Of a DNA stretch of 55,772 bases, positions 35,401-44,515 are shown one piece after another. Numbering within the stretch: position 1 is the stretch's first letter; each line of letters opens with the position of its first letter. Under the pieces are notes generated by a model, which saw nothing but the letters and a program-made list of their open reading frames with translations, ran no database searches and was not told the DNA's origin. The stretch is from an uncultured beta proteobacterium (lineage in GTDB: Bacteria; Pseudomonadota; Gammaproteobacteria; Burkholderiales; Burkholderiaceae_C), in contig CAIQBN010000567.1 in assembly GCA_903870065.1 (NCBI GenBank), positions 1 through 55,772 on the forward strand, given 5' to 3'. A program made the translations under genes and the position numbers.

Positions 35401-35467
35401 AGGCCTGCGCTGGCAATGCAGCGCCGACCAGCAGCAATGTGCACAATTTTTTGAGGATTTGGCCCAC
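29441..35467 (-). CDS. Bacterial alpha-2-macroglobulin (YfhM/ECAM type) with thioester motif
   Basis: 2008 residues from a GTG with AAGGAA 6 nt upstream. A signal peptide (LKKLCTLLLVGAALPAQA) has no lipobox Cys, so the protein is predicted to be soluble in the periplasm rather than lipid-anchored. The order follows bacterial A2Ms: N-terminal macroglobulin-like domains, bait region near the middle (KSGARELLETLLLWNPVV follows a Gly-rich stretch), then the thioester domain with CLEQ at 1509-1512, and the C-terminal receptor-like domain. Intact CLEQ suggests covalent protease trapping. Known: such genes pair with pbpC and are thought to guard the periplasm against foreign proteases while PBP1C repairs peptidoglycan. 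Confidence 0.95.
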   Translation of the reverse strand: MGQILKKLCTLLLVGAALPAQAFQIVSLSPQGEVAQVRQITAKLDEQAVNFGDPKADAPLTLTCSDAQVTKGSGRWVSDRSWVFEFENDLPPGVTCNLQTRSGFKSPKGQDLTGSISYKFNTSGPFVKRIQPYTGNRIDEEQFFTLQLNGPATLASVQTNVWCSVEGLGERVAIRLIEGKDRDMLLKAQGLDTVAAAEPLSVVTLACNRTLTPATKVQVVFGRGVSTPAIGSHANGVVNSVERRFNFQVREPFSATFSCERENAQSACLPIRPMRLSFSAPVSAKLLNGIRLKSNKDAYLPTPESNASTDEDHVINSVSFNAIFAEQTSFTLEIPKGFTDASGRSLRNADSFPLKVSTDPMPPLAKFAAAPFGIVERLAEPDGLAMLPVTLRNVEAALPTKGFKVEPTKTAADTGKVSTFKPGSDADIIKWFLKVQRYDNFTVSRRYAGKDVKGPLPRSFEIYDQDQIQSRMVSLLQGQAGVKTLDLPAATSNDQRPFEVVGIPLSPGFHVVEITSQKLGASLLDERHGSARAMVVRTSALVTNLGVHFKLGRENALAWVTTLDKGAPVANAAVQVSDCTGRAVANAMTDAQGIAKFSGISPQAPTCNGEGSYTSAYFVSARAPQASGDGRSMVDDMAFTWSDWNRGIEPWRFNLPTSREVRPDARAHTIFDRSLLRAGETVSMKHILRNETSQGFGLTSTQPGTLVLTHVGSGQQYTQALAWRKTATGGRSAESTFAIPPAAKLGAYQVELKDGSNNRAYFTGQFRVEEFRLPVLEGRITPSEKKALVNIKSVPVDVQINYVAGGGAVNLPVRVSALVRGKVLNYADFAEFSFQSPRGDRDNRASGEEEADASADARVIADKLPLTLDKNGAGKVIVDKVPARRQPQDLLLEATYSDPNGELQTIRSTQTLWPAGVVAGIKTEGWVSLSGGGSQKIKFQALALDLSGKPQADVALEVKATARIVTTTRKRMVGGFYTYDNKTTVKELGSVCSGKSDARGLLLCEAKLNEAGEVELVVTAKDAGGNSIKAAASVYVTKQGELWFGGENHDRIDLLPEKKSYQPGETARFQVRMPFRFATALMAVEREGIIETQVVKLNGQDPTVELKIKDGWGPNVYVSVLALRGRLREVPWYSFFTWGYKAPREWWTSFWYEGREYVAPTALVDLSKPAFRLGVAEIRVGTKAHQLDVIVKADKESYAVRSQAKVTIQVKLPNGQPAAHAEVALAAVDQALLELMPNSSWNLLEAMLQRRSWGVETSTAQMEIIGRRHYGRKAVAAGGGGGKSGARELLETLLLWNPVVKLDANGQAVVLVPLNDALTTFKIVAVADASTGLFGTGSTSIRATQDLQIISGLPPLVREDDQFRAQITLRNTTKQAMKVEVTPRATLLELKPQTVDIPAGDAREVAWTVTAPAQLAHIRSEAILWEIEAKDTVTGARDALKARQRIIPAVPLTVQQATLVQIDGPFTLEVNAPADALPGRGGLKMSLQPKLAEGLPGVKDWFARYPFTCLEQKASKSVGLRDGRLWQTVAAQIPSYLDGDGLANYFPPRDGEANRGSDTLTAYLLAATHEAASINPMFALSDEIRAPMERGLIAFVEGRIQRDFWSPRNGKGGDLDIRKLAALEALSRYGKAQGRMLGSITLVPNQWPTHAVIDWLNILKRVQDVPDRDKRIAEANQILRSRISYQGTKMVFSTERDDYWWWLMQNGDVNTARFVLSVIDDPAWKDDMGRLANGFIARQQHGAWHTTTANLWGGLALEKFSAKFEAATVSGTTKASMGTATAAVDWSKVERIKTTDASGAANQTTWFGAPAAPGNLRNNSMFLPWSTSAAKETLNVAHQGPGKPWLTLQSVAAVQLREPFNAGYQIKRTVTPVEQANKSLPAGSYTRGDVLRITLEVNASLAMTWAVITDPVPGGATILGSGLGRDSEIATQGEKREGFGWAAFEERSFESFRSYYQYLPKGVVKMEYTIRLNNVGEFALPPSRVEAMYAPEIFGEAPNARVRVEPEK

Positions 35468-35511
35468 GGTAGTTCCTTGCTTGACGCAGCACGATTAGCC
35501 GATTTGGATTC

Positions 35512-36261
35512 CTAGTCCAAGCCGTAACGCGACCAGAGCTTTTTGAGTACGCCAGCGGCTTCCATTTTGGAAAATAATTGGTCAATCTCCTTGACGTCAG
35601 GTGTGCTACCTTTTCTGACTAATGCGGTATGTGAGTACGTCTGATCAAAACGGTCGGACACCAGCAGTTGCGTCGCTGCCTGGGGTACCTGAATAAGGTA
35701 GCTTTTGAGGTAGGACTTGGTTATTACCGCCACGTCGCCGCGTTCAGCAAGCAGGTTACGCAAACTGACTTCATTGTCAGGACTAAAGGTGATCCGGAAG
35801 TGTTGCGCCAATTGTGCCGGATCGGCCTCGAAATTGGCAAAACCATAGTGGTATCCCGTGACGCCCAAAATATGCTTGTCGTCCAGTGTTTTGAAATAGT
35901 CCTGCCCCCGCCCTGGCGTCTTTCGGGCCACGTAGACCTCGCCATCGCCTTGAAGAAATACTTTGCTGGCGTCAACCTGGCTTGCATCCCAGCCCCACTT
36001 GATGCTCTCAAATAAAATGACGGTGAACGAGCCATTGGCCATGTCGCGGTAACGTCGGTTGGGCGATGTGTCGACCAGGTGAAACTCGTAGGTGTTTTGA
36101 AACTGATTCATGGCCTGAACCAGGTCGCTCGTCAGACCGCCGGACTTGCTAACGAACGGGAGAAACGCATAGGCGCCCACGTTAACCCGTTCGCCGGCCC
36201 ACGCGTGCGAAAAAACACCATGCACTGCTGCGAACAAGAGGACGCCTAGGATATGTTTCAT
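35512..36261 (-). CDS. Periplasmic amino-acid-type solute-binding protein
   Basis: 249 residues. Signal peptide cleaved near HAWA, then a type-2 binding-protein fold (GERVNVGAYAFLPFVSK, GGLTSDLVQAMNQ, RYRDMANGSFTVILFESI, and a C-terminal EIDQLFSKMEAAGVLKKLW). It fits the SBP_bac_3/PBPb family. No permease or ATPase genes are adjacent, so it may be a sensor or orphan binding protein rather than a transporter component. It lies 45 bp upstream of the macroglobulin gene and 44 bp downstream of a second, shorter binding protein. Confidence 0.85.
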   Translation of the reverse strand: MKHILGVLLFAAVHGVFSHAWAGERVNVGAYAFLPFVSKSGGLTSDLVQAMNQFQNTYEFHLVDTSPNRRYRDMANGSFTVILFESIKWGWDASQVDASKVFLQGDGEVYVARKTPGRGQDYFKTLDDKHILGVTGYHYGFANFEADPAQLAQHFRITFSPDNEVSLRNLLAERGDVAVITKSYLKSYLIQVPQAATQLLVSDRFDQTYSHTALVRKGSTPDVKEIDQLFSKMEAAGVLKKLWSRYGLD

Positions 36262-36305
36262 GGCATTTTCGGGTGAATTGAGGAGATGTGGGCTGCGATT
36301 GGAGC

Positions 36306-36851
36306 CTAAAGGTACTCGGACCTGATCTTGCGGTAGGTACCGTCGTTCATGATGGATTTGATGCCTTTATCAAACAGTGGAATCATGGCTGCCGGCAATT
36401 TGAAGCCACGCCGAATGCCGACGGTTTTAGCTTTCAGAGCTTCCAGACCCCTGAGCGATTCAAATGTACTGTGGCGAGCGAAAATGCCAAGTTCAGTGCG
36501 CTTGACTGGAATGTTGGTGAAATCCGTAAAGGCGCGGCGCGCATCTGTCAACGTGTAGGCAAATGCACATTCGATGTCACTTGCAACGCCCAACGACAAG
36601 TCGCGCTCAAGCCTTACCCAGGGTAATATTTGAAAGCCCACCTTGATTCCCACTCCGCGACCCGCTTCGGCAATCGTATCGACGTCGATACCCCTGACCT
36701 CAGTCCCATCCTGGATAACGTAGGGCGAAAACACATCGCTGAAGCATGTGATTTCTCTAGGGTGACTCCAGCATGGTTGCGCCGGTGCAACGACGACAAT
36801 GCATAGGCTGCGCGAGAAACTGCGATGGAATCGGTGCGCGATAGGAGCCAT
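36306..36851 (-). CDS. Truncated PBPb-family binding protein missing part of its second lobe
   Basis: 181 residues against the usual 240-270. It has the first lobe (FSDVFSPYVIQDGTEVRGIDVDTI, ECAFAYTLTDARRAFTDF) and the hinge KTVGIRRGFKLPA. It then jumps directly to the C-terminal helix AMIPLFDKGIKSIMNDGTYRKI, with about 65 residues of the second lobe absent but the frame kept. The ligand site would be incomplete, so it is probably a decaying gene or one with a non-binding role. The signal peptide is weak (LCIVVVAPAQPCWS). It lies immediately upstream of an intact homologue. Confidence 0.7.
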   Translation of the reverse strand: MAPIAHRFHRSFSRSLCIVVVAPAQPCWSHPREITCFSDVFSPYVIQDGTEVRGIDVDTIAEAGRGVGIKVGFQILPWVRLERDLSLGVASDIECAFAYTLTDARRAFTDFTNIPVKRTELGIFARHSTFESLRGLEALKAKTVGIRRGFKLPAAMIPLFDKGIKSIMNDGTYRKIRSEYL

Positions 36852-36928
36852 GTGCGCTATCGTAATCCACTTGGCACCAGTTGGCAGCGCCTGACCGATG
36901 CCGCGTGGTCAGCGCAGCAAAGTTGACT

Positions 36929-37390
36929 TCAAAAGAAGCAATCCGGGTAAATGAGGCGTGCTTGCTGCAGCGCCCGGTCGCCCATCGCAACCAGTTCGCG
37001 CACGGCGGATTGGGCGACTGGTGCTGACGCCAGTCCTGCTATTTCCTCAAGATGGCGGTTGGCCTGCAACATTTGCTGGAGGTCGCGGATGGTCATGTCC
37101 AGCAGCTCGAAGGCCAATTGGATCGCCATGGCGCGACTTCCCTCCTGCTCCCTTGGCAGCATCCCGTGAAGGTAGATGGTTCCTAGGCAAAGTGCGTAGA
37201 TGCCCTCATGTGCGATCAGATAGCGGCCAACCGTACTGAGTTCGGGTGTTTTTGCGTCTCGTAGTGAGACGATGGCATTGGACAGAAAGCGAAGGGCGGC
37301 AACTTCATCGAATCGCACTTTCTGGAGTTGCTGGCTCCACAGCAAAAGTTCGAGCTGGGTTGTCGGGCGCTGGAGTAGTGTCGTATTCAT
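36929..37390 (-). CDS. Helical protein of unknown function
   Basis: 153 residues from the ATG at 37390, which has AGGAC about 8 nt upstream; the track start at 37420 adds ten codons. It is rich in Leu, Gln and Arg with no signal peptide or membrane segment, and looks all-helical (FELLDMTIRDLQQMLQANRHLEEIAG). It ends with DCFF. I do not recognise the family. It lies 77 bp upstream of the truncated binding protein on the same strand and 144 bp downstream of ftsY. Confidence 0.65.
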   Translation of the reverse strand: MNTTLLQRPTTQLELLLWSQQLQKVRFDEVAALRFLSNAIVSLRDAKTPELSTVGRYLIAHEGIYALCLGTIYLHGMLPREQEGSRAMAIQLAFELLDMTIRDLQQMLQANRHLEEIAGLASAPVAQSAVRELVAMGDRALQQARLIYPDCFF

Positions 37391-37534
37391 ACCATTTGTC
37401 CTATTGAATCGATGGTTCACTTAGGTTATCGGCATGTTTGACAAAAACTGGAGCAGTGTGATTCATTGGAGCCGGCCGAAGCTGGGAAAAGACACCCGCC
37501 TTACGATGTGCCGAGGTTGGCGGCACACATTTCT

Positions 37535-38623
37535 TTATCCCAGAAGTGCCTGGGCAAACTCCCGTGCGTGAAATGTTTCAAGTTCTTCAAGCTTTTCGCC
37601 GACGCCGATGAAATACACAGGCACTGGCCGTTCGCGTGCTATGGCTGCCAGCACGCCGCCTTTGGCGGTGCCATCGAGCTTGGTGATGATCAGTCCAGTG
37701 AGGGTCAGGGCATCGTCGAATGCACGCACTTGGGTCAAGGCGTTTTGACCAGTGTTGCCATCAATAACGAGCAAGACCTCATGGGGTGCCGAGGGCTCGG
37801 CCTTCTGGATGACACGTTTGATTTTCTTGAGTTCTTCCATCAAGTGCAGTTGTGTTGGCAGGCGTCCCGCTGTGTCGATCAAAACCACGTCCTTATTACG
37901 TGCCTTGCCCGCGCTGACTGCGTCAAAACTCACCGCCGCTGGGTCGCCGCCCTCCTGGCTGATGATATCTACCAGGTTGCGGTCAGCCCAGACACTGAGT
38001 TGTTCGCGTGCGGCTGCTCGAAAAGTGTCGGCGGCGGCCAGCAATACGCTGGCACCGTGCTCGGACAAATGCCGGGTGAGTTTGCCGATGGAAGTTGTCT
38101 TTCCGGCGCCGTTGACGCCCGCCACCATGATGACGGTTGGGTGGTGCTCACCAATTACAAGGGGCTTTTGCAGGGGCTGCAAAAGCTCGGTCAGGGTGGC
38201 GATCAGGATGTTCTTGAGAGCGATTGGATGTGTTACCCCGCTGTCTCGGACTTTGCGGCGCAGTTCGGTCAGCAAGAATTGCGTCGCTGGCACGCCAGCA
38301 TCCGCCATCAGCAAGGCATCTTCCAGACTTTCGTAGAGTGCCTCATCAATAACCGAGCCGCCGAAAACAGTTGAGATGCCACTGGCGGTCTTGCCCAGAC
38401 TGGCCTTGAGCTTATCGACCCACTTTTGCCGCTCTGGCGGTGAAGTCGCGGGGTCTGGAATATCGATCGGGATTACCAAGGCACTGCCAATGAGCGATGG
38501 TGCCCCACCCGGCGCAGCAGTAGGCATGGATTGGGTAAGGGGCGATGCCGGTGCAGATGGCAGCGGCGTGGCGGACGCGGTGGTCGGGGAAGGCTTGGGC
38601 TTCTTCTTGAAAAAACTGAACAT
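37535..38623 (-). CDS. ftsY: Signal recognition particle receptor FtsY
   Basis: 362 residues from the ATG at 38623 (MFSFFKKKP); the track start nine codons earlier is less natural. A Pro/Ser/Ala-rich variable A region (about 10-65) is followed by the NG domain: N-domain helices, GVNGAGKTTSIGKL, DTAGRLPTQ, TKLDGTAKGG and the C-terminal helix. It binds SRP-ribosome complexes at the inner membrane and hydrolyses GTP with Ffh. The GGDEF-EAL gene is divergent; in related genomes I recall M16 peptidase genes at that spot. Confidence 0.96.
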   Translation of the reverse strand: MFSFFKKKPKPSPTTASATPLPSAPASPLTQSMPTAAPGGAPSLIGSALVIPIDIPDPATSPPERQKWVDKLKASLGKTASGISTVFGGSVIDEALYESLEDALLMADAGVPATQFLLTELRRKVRDSGVTHPIALKNILIATLTELLQPLQKPLVIGEHHPTVIMVAGVNGAGKTTSIGKLTRHLSEHGASVLLAAADTFRAAAREQLSVWADRNLVDIISQEGGDPAAVSFDAVSAGKARNKDVVLIDTAGRLPTQLHLMEELKKIKRVIQKAEPSAPHEVLLVIDGNTGQNALTQVRAFDDALTLTGLIITKLDGTAKGGVLAAIARERPVPVYFIGVGEKLEELETFHAREFAQALLG

Positions 38624-38834
38624 AGGGGCTTGCAGTTGGAATTTCTCCATTCTATGAAACAGCCGCCTGCTTCCACCTTACGTCAGGTTGATGGTGTTTG
38701 AATCCAACCACCCGGCACCGGGCGGCCCGTAGCCACGTACGGATTGTTAACCTAGGGTAATCCCGACCGATTGTTGCCAACCATCGGTCCGATCAGGCAG
38801 CACAATTACCTATGCGATCAAAGCCATCCATTCA

Positions 38835-41165
38835 ATGATCCACATACTGGTAGTCAATGCAGCGGTCAGCCTGATCATGGGCTGCGCCTTGGTGCTGGTT
38901 TGGCGACGAGATCCTGCCCAATCGTTTACCCGATACATTGGCTGGGCCAATCTGGTTCAACTATTGGTTCCGGTGACCTATTTGGTCAAGTCGCAGGGCG
39001 GTCAGTTGCCCGACGCGACGGGTAATTTTGCATTAGCCGGAGTAGCGGCGGTGTATTCGACCCTTTTGTTGGTGGGTACTGCGCACCTTGCAAATCGTTC
39101 ATTGCAACGAAGGACAATTTGGATCACTTTGTCGCTACTGACAGCACTGAATTTGTCTGCAATCGGGTTTGGCGGGCCACGACTGGGGCAGGCCAGTATG
39201 GCAACCATTAACACGGTTTTGGGGCTGATATGCACTTACTGGCTTTGGAACGCACGGATCGAGCGTTTCCATTCTGAGAAATTAGTCGGCCCACTGTTGG
39301 TCGCACTGGGCCTGATCCAGTACATCTTTGTGGTTTATGAAGATGCAGGCGCCGCCCTGCTAGCCACTGTCGGCGCACTGCTGCGATTAACGCTTGGACT
39401 GGTCTTGTTGTATGCAGCGCTGGATCGGGGTGCGGCTGCAACCCTCAAATTGCAGCGCCGCTTCGAGCGCCTCACCGAACGCTCGCGCCAGGGAATCATG
39501 ATCAGCTTGGGTGACCGCAGCATTGTTTATGCCAATCCTGCCTGTCTTGAACTCTACGGCGTTGACACGTTGGAGCAGTTGCAAGTGGCAACCGTCGCCC
39601 GCACGATTCCCAGGGAAGAGCGTGTCAAGGTGGGGCGCATTTTGAGTGAAATTCAGCATGGGCAGGAAGACGATGCGTCTTACGAGGCACTGCGCCATCG
39701 TGCGGACGGGAAGCCAATGTGGCTGCGGTTTCACTATTTCCGTGCGGAGTGGGATGGGGCACCCGCGGTACAGGTATTGATTTCGGATCAAACTGACCAG
39801 CACCGTGCCAGCGAGGCGCTCATTTATCAGGCACTGCATGACGATTTGACTGGACTGCCCAATCGTGCAGCCATGCTTCAAAGCCTGCGAAAACGCTGTG
39901 AGTCAGCCGTTAATCCTGTGCGTTTCGTGCTGATCTTGATGAATATTGATCGCTTCAAGTTGTTCAACGAAGCGCACGGCCCGTCCATGGGGGATGAAGT
40001 CTTGAAGGTGATGGGGGAGGCGCTACGTACGGCAATGAATGGTGACTGTGAGGTGATGCGGTTGGCTGGCGATGAGTTTGCACTGCTTTCCGGGGCAGAT
40101 GGAAGCGGCGATATGGCCGTCGAAATTGTCAAGCGCGTGCGCAATTTGCTAGCCAAACCATTGCCCATATCCGGGCAGGAGTTTTTTTTGGATGTGTCCT
40201 TGGGTATTGCCCTGTATCCCAGCAGCGCGCGTGATGCGGAATCATTGTTGCGGGCCGCCAACGCGGCGATGCACGTGGCAAAACGTACACCGGGAACCTC
40301 GTATCGTTTGGCTGAAAAGGCATTTGAACGCGGGTCGAGCAATGCCCTTGAGCAAGAGCAGGCCTTGCGGGCCGGCTTGGAGCGAAGAGAGTTTCAGCTC
40401 GTGTACCAGCCCAAGATCGACGCCCAAACCGGGCAGTTGACCAGTCTGGAGGCCTTGGCCAGATGGCAGCGTCCGGAGGTCGGGCAGGTTAATCCGGTCG
40501 AGTTTATCGCTGCCGCAGAGCGCACCGGTCTGATCGGTGCATTGGGTACCGCGTTGTTGATTCAGGCCTGTCAGCAGATTGCAGTCTGGTTGAAGGAGTT
40601 TGGGATGTGTGTTCCGGTGGCGGTGAATGTCTCGCCATTGCAGCTGTTGGACCCCCGCTTTCCCAATTTGGTGGCGCAGACCTTGCAAAACTGTGGCATT
40701 TCGGCGCAATGGCTAACTTTGGAAATTACCGAGAGCTCGGCGGTGCAAAATTTGGAACAGACCACCTTGCAAATTGAACAGTTGCGCATCATGGGTGTGC
40801 ATGTTGCGATGGATGATTTCGGCACAGGATTCTCATCGTTGAATATGCTGCGCAGTTTGCGCTTGCATACGGTAAAAATAGATCGGGGACTGATTGACCC
40901 TTTGCCCTCTGCGGACGCGGTCGCTGTCGTGCGGGCCATTTGCCAATTGGCTGAAGCCTTGCACTTGCATGTCGTGGCTGAGGGCGTGGAAACGGCGTCG
41001 CAGGCGGGTGCAGCGCGTGCCGCAGGATGCGGGGAGTTGCAGGGATATTTGTATTCCAAACCGCTAGTGCCATCAGAGGTGGGGCCATGGCTTGAGCGCT
41101 TGGCAACACGCTACTCCGACGAAGACATGGAAAGTGCGACCGAGTCCGTTAAGCTCGGGGAATGA
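38835..41165 (+). CDS. Membrane PAS-GGDEF-EAL protein, probable c-di-GMP phosphodiesterase
   Basis: 776 residues. About six to seven membrane segments occupy residues 1-200, then a PAS domain (about 215-335), GGDEF domain (about 340-500) and EAL domain (about 515-760). The GGDEF active site reads AGDEF, a tolerated variant, and the RxxD inhibitory site is not present (NGDC precedes it). The EAL motifs are intact: SLEALARW, NVSPLQL, LEITES, MDDFGTGFSSL, AEGVET. It is therefore most likely a phosphodiesterase, with the cyclase domain possibly active or GTP-sensing. Start ATG at 38835. Its stop overlaps the rsmD start by 4 bp, so the two are coupled. Confidence 0.92.
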   Translation: MIHILVVNAAVSLIMGCALVLVWRRDPAQSFTRYIGWANLVQLLVPVTYLVKSQGGQLPDATGNFALAGVAAVYSTLLLVGTAHLANRSLQRRTIWITLSLLTALNLSAIGFGGPRLGQASMATINTVLGLICTYWLWNARIERFHSEKLVGPLLVALGLIQYIFVVYEDAGAALLATVGALLRLTLGLVLLYAALDRGAAATLKLQRRFERLTERSRQGIMISLGDRSIVYANPACLELYGVDTLEQLQVATVARTIPREERVKVGRILSEIQHGQEDDASYEALRHRADGKPMWLRFHYFRAEWDGAPAVQVLISDQTDQHRASEALIYQALHDDLTGLPNRAAMLQSLRKRCESAVNPVRFVLILMNIDRFKLFNEAHGPSMGDEVLKVMGEALRTAMNGDCEVMRLAGDEFALLSGADGSGDMAVEIVKRVRNLLAKPLPISGQEFFLDVSLGIALYPSSARDAESLLRAANAAMHVAKRTPGTSYRLAEKAFERGSSNALEQEQALRAGLERREFQLVYQPKIDAQTGQLTSLEALARWQRPEVGQVNPVEFIAAAERTGLIGALGTALLIQACQQIAVWLKEFGMCVPVAVNVSPLQLLDPRFPNLVAQTLQNCGISAQWLTLEITESSAVQNLEQTTLQIEQLRIMGVHVAMDDFGTGFSSLNMLRSLRLHTVKIDRGLIDPLPSADAVAVVRAICQLAEALHLHVVAEGVETASQAGAARAAGCGELQGYLYSKPLVPSEVGPWLERLATRYSDEDMESATESVKLGE

Positions 41166-41839
41166 ATAAATCCAGTAAACCGTCTTCCAGTCTGGCCACT
41201 GGCAAAGCCAAGGCAGTGGGCAAAGCTGCCCGATTGCCTGTACACAAACGTCAACCTGGCGAGGTGCGCTTGATTGGCGGGCAGTGGAAGCGCATCAAAC
41301 TCAAGGTAGCCGACAGACCCGGGCTGCGGCCGACGCCTGACCGGGTGCGGGAGACTCTTTTCAACTGGCTAGGGCAGGACATGACGGGATTGCGCTGCGT
41401 TGATGCCTTTGCTGGAACTGGCGCACTAGGATTTGAAGCTGCATCCCGAGGCGCGGCGCAGGTATTGTTGGTAGAGCAGGATAGTGTTTTGGTCGCCCAA
41501 TTGCAGCGGGTGCTGATTCAGTTGCAGGCGCTGGAGTTACCACAACCGCTGTTGAATCAGAAATTACTGGTCGAACGGGGCGAGGGGGTCGCGGCCTTGC
41601 GCGCGTTGCCACCCGCTAGTCAGGATGTGATCTTTCTTGACCCTCCTTTTGATGGCGATTTTTACGCATCAGCCTTGCAGGCGGCCGCGCGCGCGCTTGC
41701 ATCAAGTGGATTCATTTATCTTGAAGCACCTAAGTCCTGGGATGCCGAGCAGCTTGAAGCCGTGGGTTTGGTGCTGCATCGCCACCTCAAGGCGGGCGCT
41801 GTTCATGCCCACGTCTTGCGCGCTGTTTCGTCCGTTTAA
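41162..41839 (+). CDS. rsmD: 16S rRNA (guanine966-N2)-methyltransferase RsmD
   Basis: 225 residues. The Lys/Ser-rich N-terminal extension (about 1-30) precedes the canonical GEVRLIGGQWKRIKL start. SAM-binding motif VDAFAGTGALGFEAASRGA and the catalytic DPPF (FLDPPFDGDFY) are intact. It methylates G966 of 16S rRNA on assembled 30S particles. The first codon overlaps the upstream GGDEF-EAL stop (ATGA); coaD follows 50 bp downstream, the usual pairing. Confidence 0.95.
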   Translation: MNKSSKPSSSLATGKAKAVGKAARLPVHKRQPGEVRLIGGQWKRIKLKVADRPGLRPTPDRVRETLFNWLGQDMTGLRCVDAFAGTGALGFEAASRGAAQVLLVEQDSVLVAQLQRVLIQLQALELPQPLLNQKLLVERGEGVAALRALPPASQDVIFLDPPFDGDFYASALQAAARALASSGFIYLEAPKSWDAEQLEAVGLVLHRHLKAGAVHAHVLRAVSSV

Positions 41840-41889
41840 TGCCACTGCATAATTGATTTCTATCAAGCCCCATAACCACGAAGCCCGCC

Positions 41890-42381
41890 ATGCCAAAGAC
41901 CGTCATTGCCGTATACCCTGGGACGTTCGACCCAATTACCTTGGGGCATCAGGACCTGATTCGCCGTGCGTCTGGCCTGTTTGGCGAACTCATTGTGGCG
42001 GTGGCAGCAGCCCACCATAAAAAGACCTTGTTCAGCCTTGATGAGAGATTGGCAACCGTGCGAGAGGTCGTCAGCGCATATGGCAATGTGCGCGTGGAGT
42101 CATTTACCGGGTTGGTGAGAGACTTTGCTCTCCTGAATGATGCCCAGGTAATGCTCCGAGGTGTTCGATCCCTGACCGACTTTGACTTTGAAAGTCAGCT
42201 TGCCGGCATGAATCGCGCGCTTGCTCCCAATATTGACACCGTGTTTCTCACGCCGGATTCCCGGTATCAGCACATATCGAGCACTCTGGTGCGCGAAATA
42301 GCCACGCTCAAGGGCGACGTGTCGCAATTTGTCGCGCCGTCAGTGAACACGCGGTTACTGCAAAAACTGAAAGCCATGTAG
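41890..42381 (+). CDS. coaD: Phosphopantetheine adenylyltransferase
   Basis: 163 residues. The nucleotidyltransferase motif YPGTFDPITLGHQDLI, the KKTLFSLDERL segment, RGVRSLTDFDFE and HISSTLVREIA are all present, matching CoaD length and layout. It makes dephospho-CoA from 4'-phosphopantetheine and ATP, the penultimate CoA step. It follows rsmD and precedes a UspA gene. Confidence 0.97.
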   Translation: MPKTVIAVYPGTFDPITLGHQDLIRRASGLFGELIVAVAAAHHKKTLFSLDERLATVREVVSAYGNVRVESFTGLVRDFALLNDAQVMLRGVRSLTDFDFESQLAGMNRALAPNIDTVFLTPDSRYQHISSTLVREIATLKGDVSQFVAPSVNTRLLQKLKAM

Positions 42382-42431
42382 GCTCTTGCGTGTTAGGTCT
42401 ATTGTTCAGAATAAATTGAGTCAGGAATGCC

Positions 42432-42866
42432 ATGAAAATTTTGTTGCCAGTCGATGGTTCTGAGTTGTCGCTGGAGGCGGTGCGCTTTGCCATTCGTATG
42501 AGTCAGGCAGGAATGCGAACCGAAGCGGTGCTGGCCAATGTGCAAGAGCCCGCAACTCTTTATGAAGTGTTGGTGGTGCATGACCCCGAGTTGATTAATC
42601 AGGCCAGCGCGGATGCGGGATTGCATGCCTTGTTACCTGCGCAGGCCTTGCTGGATGCTGCGGGTGTGGAATATGAATGTGAAGTTGCCAAGGGCGACCC
42701 AGCACACACGATTGTGGAGATGTCCGAGCGTTTTGAATGTGACTTGATTGTGATGGGTGCGCGTGGAAATAGCACCCTGCGCAGCGCCATGTTGGGGTCG
42801 GTGTCCAACGAAGTGCTGCATGCCAGCGCAATGCCCGTAGTGATCGTCAAGCCCAGTGAAGTTTGA
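42432..42866 (+). CDS. Universal stress protein (UspA family)
   Basis: 144 residues. Starts MKILLPVDGSELSLEAV and ends with the ATP-binding signature GARGNSTLRSAMLGSVSNEVLHASAMPVVIV, so it is probably of the ATP-binding Usp class. The start has AGGAA 7 nt upstream. It lies 50 bp after coaD and 9 bp before the ferredoxin gene, so it is likely co-transcribed with the latter. Confidence 0.93.
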   Translation: MKILLPVDGSELSLEAVRFAIRMSQAGMRTEAVLANVQEPATLYEVLVVHDPELINQASADAGLHALLPAQALLDAAGVEYECEVAKGDPAHTIVEMSERFECDLIVMGARGNSTLRSAMLGSVSNEVLHASAMPVVIVKPSEV

Positions 42867-44365
<1,499 letters not shown>

Positions 44366-44515
44366 GGCTTCATTCCGGTGGTTCGCAATATTTGCACCAT
44401 GCGCATTTTGTTCGGTCGGGGCACAGAGCACGCAGCGCACACGGGGTTCACTATAAACCAAGCCGTCGTCACGAATTAGATTCCTTCAGTGAGCGTGCCC
44501 ATCTGGTTACCGAAA

